Assembly: GCA_963971425.1 (NCBI GenBank)
Contig: OZ020514.1
Span: forward strand, 24,602,602-24,666,601
DNA: 64,000 nt
From: Bryoerythrophyllum caledonicum
Lineage: Eukaryota > Streptophyta > Bryopsida > Pottiales > Pottiaceae
Direction: 5' to 3'
The notes under the pieces: model-generated
What the model was told of the DNA's origin: nothing
The model's database searches: none
The model's input: only the letters and a program-made list of their open reading frames with translations
Translations under genes and position numbers: made by a program
Part shown: positions 46,622-57,829 of the stretch, piece by piece
Layout: every line of letters begins with the position of its first letter
Numbering within the stretch: the first letter of the stretch is position 1

Positions 46622-49600
46622 CTAGCTTCCGGATCTTAACACCAAATCCGGAAAGAAATGAAGAAATTTTTTAAAAATTAGGTAGTTAGTTCAACTTTAG
46701 TAGCATAAATAATTTCATAGAAGAAATAAGGTTTTAATACTGAGCCAGAATCTTTAAATGAGGTAGTTACAACATTAACCTAGAAGTTGCGGAAATCGGA
46801 GTACGGTGTCAGCCGGATCCGGAACCGCCATTATGATGCGTAACGGTATCCGTACAACGCGTCAGATTTATAACGCGACTGCTAGCCCTGGGCGCCAATC
46901 TTTTAGGGCTTCATGTGCTCATTGTTCCTTCTCTTCCATGTTTTGTTCTTTGTGATTCTGTAGTGCAGAGTTAGCGTAGTATGAGGGACTTGGTGAGGTC
47001 AGTGCGTGCAGGCTTTCCGGTCACCATTGCGAGGCGCAAGTTCATAGAGAGGTGGGCCCAGATGGCAGGGAAAAAGAGCAAGGCTCCAGCAGGTGGAACC
47101 CTGCTACTGCAGATGGTGACGCCGTAGTAGCCAACTCCGGACAAGAACTATAGAGTTTTGGAGAGCTTCCTCAAGATAATGGGGTGCGCAAGCCTCCTAG
47201 GGGTAACCTGGGCTTTCTAGAGCGAGGCCATGGTGGTGGAGCTCCTAGGAAAGCCACCGAGCTAGTACGAGGGGCGCATTCAGGCACATCCGAAGATCTG
47301 GACCACGTCAATCTGGAGCAAAATCTATGGTCTCTGGCCCGGGACATTCAAGGTGGCGGAGTGCGACGACAACATCTTGAAGCGGGAGTTCCATTCAAAG
47401 GCAAACCCTAAAGACGGGTACGAACTGAGCGACGTCACCGATCCGGATGCAAGGTTAGTAATGGCATTCTTTAACCCTATCTTCCACCCCGAGAAACCTA
47501 AACGGATAGTGGCAAAGCTAGCTAGCTAAATTTTGGGATCGATGAGGGGGACACTGTCCGTGGATTGGAGAGCCGTAATGGACGAGCAGATAGACCGCAT
47601 GGTCAAGAACCTGCCGAAAGCCCGGAAAACCCCACAATCCTCTCCACCTACGTAGGTCACATGTATGCAAAGCAGAAGATGTTGAGACCGGAGGAGCAGG
47701 ACGAGTACGACAACCTGCTGAGCATCCAGTCATACGGAGGAATGGAGATGGAGGAGGAGCAGAAAGTTTCGGAGGACTCTGAGAAGGGAAGTCTGTCGTT
47801 GCCTCTCATCCTCAGGAGATCCTGGAAGCGGAGTCGTTCGGTTCAGAAGACTCCGGAAGCCGCCGGACCCAGCCAGCCTCCAGTAGTAGTGGAAGCTCAG
47901 AGCCCGACCAAGGCACCACCACCCGAAGAAGTTGAATACGAACGGTTCACGACGAGATCAAAACCGGGACGAAAGTGGGCCCAAACATTGTTGGCGACAT
48001 TCCGGTGGACATGTCGTAGCTCTGCAGGCATATCGTCTGGCGTACCAGGATCCAGGAAGGAGAAATCCGGGAACGGCATTCCATAATCCTGGCCGTTATG
48101 AAAGCGGTAGGTACGGAGGATTCTGATGACCTCATTCCGCGACTCACGTGGATGAGGGCCAAGGATAGGTCAATCGCAAAGCTGGAGCAGGAAAACGCCA
48201 ACTTCACCCGGACCAACATTCGGCTCTGGAAGCAGGTACAACAGGCGGAGGCCGCACGAGATGCAGACCAGCAAGCGAGAGTTGCGGCGGAAGCAAAGGT
48301 TTGGGCAACCACTCAGACCTTGATGGAGACTCGCGTAGCGCTAGATTTTTTGGTGGACACCATCAACTGGGCTCTTCTCTACACTAAGAGTTTTGAGAAG
48401 AACGAGAAGCTCATCACGGGGCAGATCATCAGGTTCCTCCTGGACCAGAGCCAGAAGATGGAGGGCACCTAGAGCAAGATGTAGGAACTTGTGAAGAATC
48501 TGACTACCGTAGCCCCTTCAATACCAGAGGTTCCAGTTTCGGGAGCAGCACTTAAAGCTCCAAACACAGCAGGTCCATCCGTATCCACTGCAGGGCCATC
48601 CAGATTTCCATCCGGACCGGTAGCCGGATCCCCGCCCAGACCCACAGCGGGCTCTTCACCCAGACTTGCAGGCGGCACACCCCAGACCCCTACCGGGAGC
48701 TTCAACGACGTCGTACGGACTCCGGATTTCAACTCTCCAATGAGTTGGAATGGAGTGGCCTTCCCGAGCACAGAGAGTATTCAGAAGTGGCAGGAGATGC
48801 CAGGAGATCCCTTGCACAATTTGCCGTTGCCTTTCCGGATTCCGTTAGAGTCTCCGTCTCCGGTTCCACCAAAGATGGCCCCTTTAGCTAGAAGCTCTGC
48901 AGCGATGCCCATGGATGTCAGCCCAAGTGGAAGCTTCCGGGACCTTCCGAGCCTTCAAGTCCAGACAACTACTCCACCAGCCCGGACAGCAACAACAGAA
49001 GATCCGGAAACGCCTTCCGGACTGAAGGAACAGGTGCCTGCCTCTGCCCAGATCGACCAGCTATCATTCCGGCACGTCCGAAACTTAGCGCAGCACCAGA
49101 AGAGGTAACCCCTACGCGTCGCAGCAGTAGAAAGAAGAACCAGGTTACACCATAGATAGGTCTTCTAGTCCTCTTAGTCTGATAGCTACTAAGGATGGGG
49201 CTCAGGGTTGTACTCGGCTATCACACCATAGGCTTGAGAAAAACCCTAACCTAGGTTTTTAGTTAGATCCGAGAAAACCGGATCTCAGATCCGTAAATTC
49301 CGGATCTAGATTTTGAATTCCAAATTTCTAGGGATAAGATCCCTTTTACGTTTAGAATAGGATTTTCCGGATTTTCAGCAGATAGGATAGGATTTTAGGT
49401 TCAAGAGTTAGTGGTTACTTAATACATGAGCCTTAGTCGGCTCATGGTCTTGTTTTCTCTTTCATGAAGAGTATTTTCTGTTAGTATACTTTCTCTTCCT
49501 GAATCTATGGTGATGGAGTACCAGTCTGTGGAGAGGGAATAAGATCCATTGTGGTTGATGTGTAGTGAATTATTTCTAATGTGTGAAGTGTTACAAGGGT

Positions 49601-50400
49601 TGCACCTAGTACAACCGGTTGGGGCTTGCTTTGAGAGATCTCCCGGAAGAGCTGAAGGAGAGATTAGGTAAAGTCTGACAATCCACAGTAACCGGAAGTA
49701 GCCTGGAGGGGGAGGGAGGGTACTGCAAGGGTGAGCCTGGTAGCTCCTAGGGCACGGACAATCTGTATGAACCCGGATTCCGGTTGCGGCCGGAATTTCC
49801 CCTTATGATAGAGGAAAAAGCCTGAGGTATATGTCTAGAAGGGAGTCTACTTGCAAATCTACCACACTCATCCCATAGAACGAGTGAGCATCAACGGGAA
49901 TGTCGTTGTAGTTCGGACGAATCTCTGAGTGACCGTATCCGGAAGGCCTTCCGGATGATGTGAGAGTGCGAATCCGGAAGCAACAAACCAACTACTGGTT
50001 AGCGAAGTAGGAAGAGAGGGGTGTCCAACCACTATTAGTCCCGGGGCAGTGGGTGTCTAGCCACTTTAAATCACAAGACAGTGGAGAATCCGGCCACTTA
50101 CACAAAACAAGATCAATGGTACCCGGCCACTCAGTTAAAAACTCCGTAAGAAAACTCCATCCGAAGCTGTCCGGAATTCGGAAGGATCTGGAAGTTGAAA
50201 GAAGGGACATCCAGAATCCGGAAGGATCCGGATAAGTAGATCGAGGGATGAATAGGAAAGCTAACCGATAGAGAAATAGGGTGGTAGTAGTTAGTTTTAA
50301 TTATCATTTGAGAAAGGAACAATAGGGCTCTATGGGAACAAATTTAGAGCGGATACTCCGGATACATTTAGCTCCAATTAAGTGTTATCCGGAGGAATAC
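46622..50400. other. CCGGA-rich locus, possible degenerate retroelement or mobile gene
   Basis: The word CCGGA/TCCGG occurs at very high density both inside and outside coding-like sequence (for example 46627, 46815, 48600-49030, 49265-49310, 49760-49960, 50160-50235) and is rare on either side. The borders are fairly sharp at about 46620 and 50400. I searched for long terminal repeats and could not find a pair. The coding-like part is described separately. The 1.2 kb from 49110 to 50400 holds no gene that I can see. Confidence 0.4.
46983..49108 (+). pseudogene. Gag-like or mobile-element protein remnant, unrecognised
   Basis: The plus strand reads MRDLVRSVRAGFPVTIARRK, GKKSKAPAGGTLLLQMVTP, then TAG-broken segments, KIWTTSIWSKIYGLWPGTFK, NILKREFHSKANPKDGYELS and FFNPIFHPEKPKRIVAKLAS. 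A frame change gives STYVGHMYAKQKMLRPEEQD, then an acidic region. A further change gives a coiled coil (AKLEQENANFTRTNIRLWKQ) and a Pro/Ser-rich tail to 49108. An alpha-helical basic N-part, a coiled coil and a Pro-rich tail recall retroelement gag or plant transposon accessory proteins, but I see no zinc knuckle, protease or polymerase, so the class is open. At least five stops and two frame changes. Confidence 0.4.
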
Positions 50401-50412
50401 TCACTCTACGAA

Positions 50413-50760
50413 CTACAACACCTCCCTAAGGCTATGATGGAAGAGACTCACTCCGTTTAAAAAGACTTGTTGAATTGGCCAGGACTTAAACGAGTACCTC
50501 CATTCATCAAGAGCTTCCTCTTGAACAAAAGTACTGGACACCTGTACAGCAACATTAGAATCCCATAGAGGACTAGAGGAACCTAGAATTGCACTGGACC
50601 AGACATTGCGAACCAGCCCCTCTGCAACGCGAACACTCGAACCATTGTGAAGCAAAACAGTCATCCCGACCCAGAGACAGCGAGGAATAACATCAAACTC
50701 AGGAAGGTCTGGGTTCACGGGAGCGTCAACATGAACATCATCGTCCTCCGAAGACGACAT
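50413..50760 (-). CDS. Small unrecognised protein below a palindrome array
   Basis: An ATG at 50760 opens 115 codons without interruption: MSSSEDDDVHVDAPVNPDLP, then LWVGMTVLLHNGSSVRVAEG, NVAVQVSSTFVQEEALDEWR and SFKSWPIQQVFLNG. The layout, a G-x-x-V-x-L strand, a V-A-x-G turn and a V-A-V-Q-V strand, resembles the small beta-barrel found at the C-terminus of some plant En/Spm-type transposases. That likeness is weak and from memory. The longer frame upstream (to 51048) reads through palindromes and is probably not translated. The TTAGCTC palindrome array at 50860-51312 lies directly upstream. It is one of the few frames in the window with no stop. Confidence 0.4.
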   Translation of the reverse strand: MSSSEDDDVHVDAPVNPDLPEFDVIPRCLWVGMTVLLHNGSSVRVAEGLVRNVWSSAILGSSSPLWDSNVAVQVSSTFVQEEALDEWRYSFKSWPIQQVFLNGVSLFHHSLREVL

Positions 50761-50859
50761 CCAGCATTCCAATGAGATAAATATTAGATAATCCTTCCAA
50801 TTAGTATGGGTGAATACCTTGTAGGAATGGACATCAATGAAGAAGCATATGAAGAGAGT

Positions 50860-51312
50860 AATTAAGCTCGAATCGAGGTAAGGTCTGGTGCTTGAAAAAT
50901 AACTTGCATTCAACTGAATTGACATTGTAGAACAGGGAAATTTAGCTCGACTCGAGGTAAAAACATATGGTATAATATGACAAAAATTCAATTTCATGTC
51001 ATCAGTTTTAATGCCAAAATGAAATAATCTCACCCTTGACAATGACATTTTAGCCCGACCCGACCTGAAATGTTGATTATATGATGGTATGACAACTTAT
51101 CTCGAGTCGAGGTAAAGTGACGTAGAAAATAAGGTATGACAGTTTAGCTCGACTCGAGCTAAACTGTCGTAGGAAATAAGGTATGATGGTTTAGCTCAAG
51201 TCGAGCTAAACTGTTGATATCAATATAGTTAGACAGTTGAGCTCGAGTCGAGCTAAACTGTCTTACCTTGTTTCCAACGATAGTTTAGCTCGATTCGAGC
51301 TAAAATGTCCTT
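50860..51312. repeat. TTAGCTCGACTCGAGCTAA palindrome array upstream of the 50.4 kb gene
   Basis: Six or more palindromes (about 50863, 50940, 51093, 51150, 51190, 51238, 51286) are spaced 45-80 bp apart. Several have outer arms GACAGTTTAG and CTAAACTGTC, unlike the CACTTTAG and CTAAAGTG arms at 57 kb, yet still self-complementary. Confidence 0.8.
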
Positions 51313-53325
51313 CAGTGATTCTCGGCGTCATTTTCGGGCTTCATATGGACAAACTCTTCAGCCTATGAATCTACCTTTTTATATACTAGAACCCAAATCT
51401 TTGCGTTAGTCGTCAAGAAACTTGCAGTGACGCTTCAAAATCACATAAGCAACTGGAACCAGAGCAATAAGCATCACTGTGACATCCTAATTGCTAGAAT
51501 ACACGGAGAATGCAAGAAGTAAACTTTGTGTACCTTATGAAGTAGACAGCTGGTGCGTTGTTGCCTCGCGCAAGCGACCTGCTGAACCGTGTGCAACCTA
51601 TAAATGTTGCCCTCCTCAACCTCCCACAGTTGTACCACCTCCAAGCCTGCCACCTACCAGCCTTGCACAGCAACCAAACTGAGAAGGAAAGAAATGAAGA
51701 AACTGGGCGAGGTTCGCCGAGGTCAGTCACGGACAGACGACCGTTTCAATTGCGGGCTACGATTCCATAATTGGCGAGAGGAAACTTTTCCACAACCCCT
51801 TAAAAAGTGCAAATTTGAAATCTCGGCGGGAAACTGAGTCAACTATCTCTCGGTTGACTAAAATACCTCGAATATACTCGCACATGCGAGTAGTATACAC
51901 GTAATTTTGGGATTAAGGGTTAGGGTAACGTTGAGGATTAGAGTTAGGTTAAGGGTTAAGGGTTTAGAGTCCTTGGTTTAGGTATTATCCTTCTGATGAT
52001 ATTTCATTTCAATTTAATAATACTTTGAATATTGACAATTTAACTAAGGTATAGGAAAATGTAGAGAAGATATTGAGATGATTAGAAAGAATTTGTATTA
52101 CAATCCGAATAGGACTTATCTATAAAGTTGAAAGCAAAGACCTTAATGAACGATAAGCATTAAAAAAAACAAAAAACAAATTATATGTGCGCGTGTATTT
52201 TGAGCAAAAAAGTATGTATTCAAACATGCTTTGGACATCATTTCTTTGGGGTTTTTAAAAAGTGCATCATGTTACTATTTTGTCATCAATTTAGAATGTT
52301 CATTCTTTTGGAAGAATCCCAAGTGTCCACATGGTCTGGATTTGGAATTGAAATTGCTTACTATCCACTAAGTACTCAAAGATTGAAAATGTGCGCAAAC
52401 TAATATTTGGATTTAAATATCTTATTCTTGAGTTCACATTGTATTATCATGAGTTTAGGGTGTGGCAATCTAAGCATGACATGAAAGATAGTGGAATTCT
52501 TGACCATACACAATTTATTTCATGTTTTGACGTGAAATTATAGACTCTGTCATTTGTAAAACATAGAGAATGGAACAATATTAAAAGATTTAAACAAGAA
52601 ATGGAGAGACCTCCTGATGACAAAAAAAGGATAATCAAAATATAAAATATAACTAATACAAAGTGTATCACTTAGTGCATCAAGCATAATTAATGTTCAT
52701 AATGTAAGTAATTTTGAATTTATTTATACATGCAAAAAAAGAATAATTAGTTTATGAGCACGTTCTAGTGGTTGCAAATTATATTTTAAATTCTCAAAAT
52801 TTTGTAGAAGGATGATAGAAGTCATGAAGCATATTTATAAGTAATTTATTTTCTCATTAAACGTCTTCAATAAAAGTTATGCTAGCCAAAAGAGAAACTT
52901 CTTGATTGCCCGCACGTCGGGCAACTTAAAAACCTTTTGCTATGACACACTATGGAATGTGATATTTTCAATACATAGAAGTAGTATTAGAACGTTTGAT
53001 ATTGTGGAAAAACATGTTACTTTTCTAGTGAAAAATAAGATTATATCCCAATTCATACATTTTCACACATTGTCACATATTTTTGGTTTAGGGTACCAAG
53101 AATACTTAGACTTCATATCCACTTAAGACTATAAGATCGTCGTATTTTTTGCTTTTTAATATTACTATTGGAGATTTAGGTCCACATATTTTGAAAATCC
53201 TTTTAAAATTCAAAAGATTTCTATTTCACTAGTGAAATACTTAACCATAAAGAGAAGTACGGAGTTCAAAATGATTGTTTGAAGAAGTGGAAATACACAT
53301 TGCACATACATCAACTCGGTTTTTA
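51313..53325. other. AT-rich spacer, no gene seen
   Basis: A degenerate AGGGTTAAGGG word cluster at 51905-51985 is telomere-like. Short frames such as 51491-51682 and 52185-52403 lack any motif. Nothing else recognised. Confidence 0.4.
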
Positions 53326-53327
53326 GT

Positions 53328-53545
53328 AGAGGTGTGCCCCATCACTACGTGCAATCAACTAAAAGGAGTGTGTGCACACACATTAGCTCCAGTAGTGCTA
53401 ACGTGTGCCCCATGACTAGGTGCAGTGAACTAAAAATAAAATACGCACAATTTAGCTCTAGTAGAGCTAAATTGTGCACCATCACTAAATGGAGTGGATT
53501 AGAAAGCAAAAATGCAATATGTAGCTCCAATACACACAAGACGGC
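53328..53545. repeat. 64-bp repeat with TTAGCTC palindromes, second locus
   Basis: Three units carry cores ATTAGCTC...GTGCTAAC, ATTTAGCTC...GAGCTAAAT and a decayed third, each followed by GTGC(A/C)CCATCACTA and GTGCAGTGAACTAAAA-like sequence. The unit is shared with 36758-36945 and 55135-55275. Confidence 0.75.
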
Positions 53546-54645
53546 TCCTAGTGTAGTGGACACTAAATAGGAATCCATACAATAACTGTAAAATTTACAA
53601 TAAGTGTAGTGACTAATCTATATTACACTAAATGTCAACTACTACACTAAATGTTAATCCTAGTAAATAGTGGAACATAAAGTTTTTTACTTGTGGACAG
53701 TTACTGTATGAAACCTTAATAATGATTTGATTACTTCTTGAGCATCAAAGTAAAGAAGGGTTGAGTGCATGTAGAAAAACAAGTATTTGCAAGAGAGAGC
53801 TTGGGAATAATAGGACGTAGGTATGGAGCAAAAGGAAAATCTCAAAAATTGGACAAAGTAGAATGTAAAATATGGAAGGAAAATGAAACTACAAGTAGAA
53901 GATTGGAAATATAAGAACATTCTTTTGGAAACGAAAGTGAGAAAATAAAGGAATATTGGAAAAGGAAAAAACTTAAACATACAATAAATATAGAAATACA
54001 AGTAAAATACTCATTAGACATCCATCACATATGCATTCAATGTGCATTACATATTCAGTAAATATTCATTAAATATTCATTGAATATTCAAATACACATT
54101 GATTTTAGATTCGGAATTATGCAAATATTCATTAACGATTCATTTGCAATACATTAAATACTCTATAAATAATTATTAAATATACAAATATTAATAAAAC
54201 TATCATAAAATATACTTTTATACCTCTAAATATTCATTAAATAATATTTAAATATTCTTTAATTGTTCATAAAAGTTACAATTATACAAATATACATTAA
54301 ATATTCTATAAAAATTCATTACAAAGTCATTAGTTATTGGCTAAATATATGATTATACATTAAATATTCATTTGATATTCCTTAATAATGTAAAAGGAAT
54401 CTCCTACGATGAGAATAGTTGTGAATAAGACGATAAGAATTTGAGGTTGAAGATGAGATAAGAAGAATAAATGCATGGCGACCGGTAGGCAGAAGATGTT
54501 AAGCTAACTCTATTTATCAAGTAACAAATTTGTGTGCTAGAGTAGGGTTTTGATTGAGGGCTAATACAAAATGAAGTGCAATAGATGAACGAATGAGGGA
54601 TAATATTCATGACAATGGCGGCTAAAACTAATTGCCAACTTGTTG
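53546..54645. repeat. AT-rich spacer with AAATATTCATT repeats
   Basis: From about 54020 to 54390 the word AAATATTCATT and relatives recur with irregular 10-25 bp spacing. The minus-strand frame at 53687-54001 is Phe/Tyr/Leu-rich from AT composition and is not called. Confidence 0.55.
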
Positions 54646-55079
54646 ACAAATAGTGTACTAGAAGAAGAGCTTCTCCACCGGGGCAGAGGGTCCGGGAGAA
54701 ATGCCGGAATGCAGGAATAAACACAGAAAAGCCCACTCCGCGAGGCCCAGGCAGGTGTCTCGGCCCACCGAGGTGGCGGCGCCGGTTCTTGTGAATAGTA
54801 AATTTACAAAAAATACTGGGGCCACCAAAATTCCCCGGGAGCATGTATCCAATCATGTAATGACACGAGGAAATTAAAAAAAACAATAAAAACCTAAAAA
54901 AAATTGGCCAACTACGGAGTCAGCGCCAAGCGCTAGCGTTCCCCCAGGGTAGCTAATTTGGGGATGGGTGCGGGAGGGGAAGGGTAATTCCATTCCCGTC
55001 ATCTCAAACTTAGGCACCTCTTCCGCTGGCATGAAAAATTTTCCGTTAGGGGTGGAGATGCTCTAACTACACTATTTGT
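54646..55079. mobile_element. MITE-like element with inverted ends
   Basis: The left end CAAATAGTGTACTAG... is followed by AGAGCTTCTCCACC, and the right end read on the other strand is CAAATAGTGTAGTT followed by AGAGCATCTCCACC. Two matching blocks thus face each other over 434 bp. The interior is distinctly GC-richer than the flanks and has no gene. GAGCATCTCCA-type ends are common in small plant DNA elements. No clear target duplication could be fixed, since the first block may itself be part of the flank. Confidence 0.55.
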
Positions 55080-55134
55080 ACAGTTACACTAAAAGCAAAT
55101 ATACTAAAGTTTAACATACTAAAGAAAAATGAAG

Positions 55135-55275
55135 TGAAATAAAAAGATAAAATTCACACTTCAGCTCAATTAGAGCTAAAGTGTGCACCATCACTGAATG
55201 TAGGGAACTAAAAAGAAAATATGCACACTTTAGTTCCAATAGAGCTAAAGTGTGCATCAACATTTATTTTAAAAT
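55135..55275. repeat. 64-bp repeat with TTAGCTC palindromes, third locus
   Basis: Two units with cores CACTTCAGCTC...GAGCTAAAGTG and CACTTTAGTTC...GAGCTAAAGTG are separated by GCACCATCACTGAATGTAGG and AACTAAAAAGAAAATATG. Each arm change keeps most of the pairing. Confidence 0.75.
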
Positions 55276-55924
55276 TATACTACTACAAGATGTGGTCTTA
55301 ACATACTTATCGTTTGTTCGATTCTCATAGTAAAAAATATCAAACTCGCAAAAAAGGAAAATTGGAATTCAAAGTAATAGAATCTTAAATCGTATTGTTA
55401 GAACTATTTTAAATGTGCTTCACCCTTCTCCAACACCTAATAATTGGTATAGGAGGAGCTTATATATAGCAATGGTAATGAATTTACACCTTGTATAATG
55501 CAGAAATTGAAATTGTGTCAAGTGAAAGCCAGCTGATCCACTCAAAGCATGAAAGAAAACCAAACACTTTAATCTTGTTTTCAACACTAAACACATGAGT
55601 CGTTCACGTCCGTGCAATCAAAGTTTGTGTATTATGAAGAATATGTCAATATACAAGTCTTAATTGAGATCATACGGTTGAAATTGGAAATATTTTATTT
55701 TCTTTGACTCCCGAACATTGCCTCAGAATATACAAATTTGTAGTGTTTTAGGCTCAGAGAAATTCTCTTGGAAACTTACAAGAAGAGATTTTGTAAACGC
55801 ATATAATACTAAAATTACAAGAAACTTTAACTTTTGTTAAAAACAAAATGGAAACTATGCAAAAAGCACGAAATCAAACTAAACATCGAAAAGTAAAAAG
55901 GTCAAAGAATGGTGGTGCATCCAC

Positions 55925-56015
55925 CGTAATACCCAAGGGTATTACCCCGATATCTGAGGGAGCATCCCGAGGGTATTGCGACGACCCCGAGGGTATCCTG
56001 AGGGTACCACGCGGC
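55925..56015. repeat. CCGAGGGTAT palindromic words
   Basis: A near-perfect 20-bp palindrome GTAATACCCAAGGGTATTAC at about 55926 is followed by three CC(G/T)GAGGGTA words. It is a further palindrome type not seen elsewhere in the window. Confidence 0.5.
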
Positions 56016-56089
56016 TATAGGAGCTGTACTCACGGCTTAGGGTTTGGACATCTTCGTGTACACCCTGGAATTGGGCCAAGAGCTAGCTT

Positions 56090-56235
56090 TTTCTCTCTCT
56101 CCTTTTCGTGTTCGTATTCGTATTCGTGTTCTTCTTTGTGTTCGTGTTGGTATTCGTCTTCGTGTTTGTCTTGCGCTCGTGCTCGTATTGCGATCGTGTT
56201 CATCTTGCGCTCGTGCTGGTGTTGCGCTTTTGTTC
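56090..56235 (+). repeat. TTCGTG/TTCGTATTCGTG microsatellite, possible leader
   Basis: A CT-rich start (TTTTTCTCTCTCTCC) is followed by imperfect 6-bp units TTCGTG/TTCGTA and then GCGCTCGTGCTCGTATTGCG. Frames across it are low in complexity. Located 2.3 kb upstream of composite gene 3, it could be part of a 5' leader. Confidence 0.5.
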
Positions 56236-56239
56236 GCGT

Positions 56240-57205
56240 AGAGTTTGCTGAGTTTGTGTTAGTAGGAGCGCTTTTGTTTTGAGTATGTGTTAGGGTTTGT
56301 TGAGCACGTTCTCTAAAACGTGTAGGCTTAGATTTTTCGCGGATAGGGTTTGTAGGAAGTGAGGGTTAGTATTGTGTGAGGTTTCAAGCACGTAGAGATA
56401 GAAACGCGTGAAGCTGTGAAGTATTGATGTGAAATTTGAACGAGGAGGAAGAACAAGAAGCTAAGGAAGATTTTCGATAATTAATGGTATGTGTAGAGAT
56501 CCCTTTCTTCTACAATTGTTTCATGGTTTTTATGGTTTGGTGAATTTATGTTTGATGTTTCGTGCTTTCTGGTTTTATGTTTGGTGAATTTATGGTGTTT
56601 GGTGTTTGGTGTTTGCTGTGATTGAATGTTTCCTATTTTTTTCTTCAGGTATTTGATTTGTCTGCATGGCTCTTAGTTTCTGTTTGTATTGAAATACGTT
56701 GTGAGTGCGTGTATTGATTGTTGTCTTGTGGAATTGGTGCTATTTTTTGTCGTAGTGTTGATACTAGTTCGGTTTTTAAAAAAAAATTGGTTTCAATGTG
56801 CTTCTTTCAATGAGTTGCTTTGTGTTCAATGTGCTGCTTTCGATGTGTTAAATGTTGAACGTGTTGAAACGTTCAATGTATTGAATGTTCAATGTGCTGC
56901 TTTCTATTTAGGTTTCTTTGTGGTTCTGCATTCTGTTTGCTTCTATGTGGTTGTATTTTTCTGTGTGCATGTTGTTTTTTTTTGGTTTTGGGATAGAGTT
57001 ATTGGTTGATTGATTGTGTGTGTGGGTTTGTTATTGTTCTTGCAGGACGTCTAGTTCCAGCAAAATATTACTGGAATTAAAGTTCATAATCAATGGCTAA
57101 AAAATAAAAACCATACCCTCACCTAGGAGCCCTAAACTCTACGGCTTGAAAATCATATGACGGAAGACAAATCTGCACAAACTGTAATAAATCAGCATTT
57201 CAGTC
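56240..57205. other. GT-rich spacer upstream of composite gene 3
   Basis: TGTTCAATGTGCTGCTTTC and TTTGGTGTTTGGTG words repeat loosely. The plus-strand frame 56689-57009 is Val/Phe/Cys-rich from composition. Possible splice-like sites (TTCTTCAG|GTATTTG near 56648) might belong to a spliced leader, which I cannot confirm. Confidence 0.35.
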
Positions 57206-57208
57206 AAC

Positions 57209-57660
57209 ACATTTTAGCTCGAGCCGAGCTAAAGTGTGGCCAATAGCGGACACTGTTGGCTCCACTTTAGCTCGAGCCGAGCTAAAGTGAGGCCAATGGA
57301 AGACACTGTTGGCTCTACTTTAGCTCGAGTCGAGCTAAAGTGCGGCCAATAGAGCACACTGTTGGCTCCACTTTAGCTCGACTCGAGCTAAAGTGCGGCC
57401 AATAGTGCACACTGCTGGCTCCACTTTAGCTCGACTCAAGCTAAAGTGCGGCCAATAGAGCACACTGTTAGCTCCACTTTAGCTCCAGTCAAGATAAAGT
57501 GCGGACAAAGATGCATTAGACCAGTACACTTTTGCTCAAGTAGAGCTAAAATGTACAGGTTCAGTGCATCTCTTTTCGCACTTTAGCTCGACTCGAGCTA
57601 AAATGTATGATCTGAATGCGTCTATGGTCGCGCTAAAGCCCGACTCGAGCTAAAGTGATG
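57209..57660. repeat. 53-bp tandem array of TTAGCTCGACTCGAGCTAA palindromes
   Basis: About nine units, the first six with a strict 53-bp period: a 27-bp palindrome (arms CACTTTAGCTCGA and TCGAGCTAAAGTG) and a 26-bp linker (CGGCCAATAGAGCACACTGT...). The linkers resemble one another, so this is a satellite and not a CRISPR array. Further single palindromes at 58083-58108 and 58404-58428 lie between the array and the first exon of composite gene 3. Confidence 0.9.
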
Positions 57661-57829
57661 ATATTATCTACTTTCAAACCATGTCTCTCGAAAAAAAAAT
57701 CTTTCTATTCATCAAAGCCAACACACTTAACCTCAAATCGAGCTACAGTGTAAAACAAAAGATCTAAACCACAACTCAAACACCACTACTTTCGGACCTA
57801 AAAACATGCCAGAAGTTAAACTTACTGAT

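Noticed and set aside
46622-50400. LTR retrotransposon with terminal repeats
   Set aside because: No matching repeat pair, primer-binding site or polymerase sequence was found by eye.
57209-57660. CRISPR-like array (27-bp palindromic repeats, 26-bp spacers)
   Set aside because: The spacers are near copies of each other and the setting is a eukaryotic genome; it is a 53-bp satellite.
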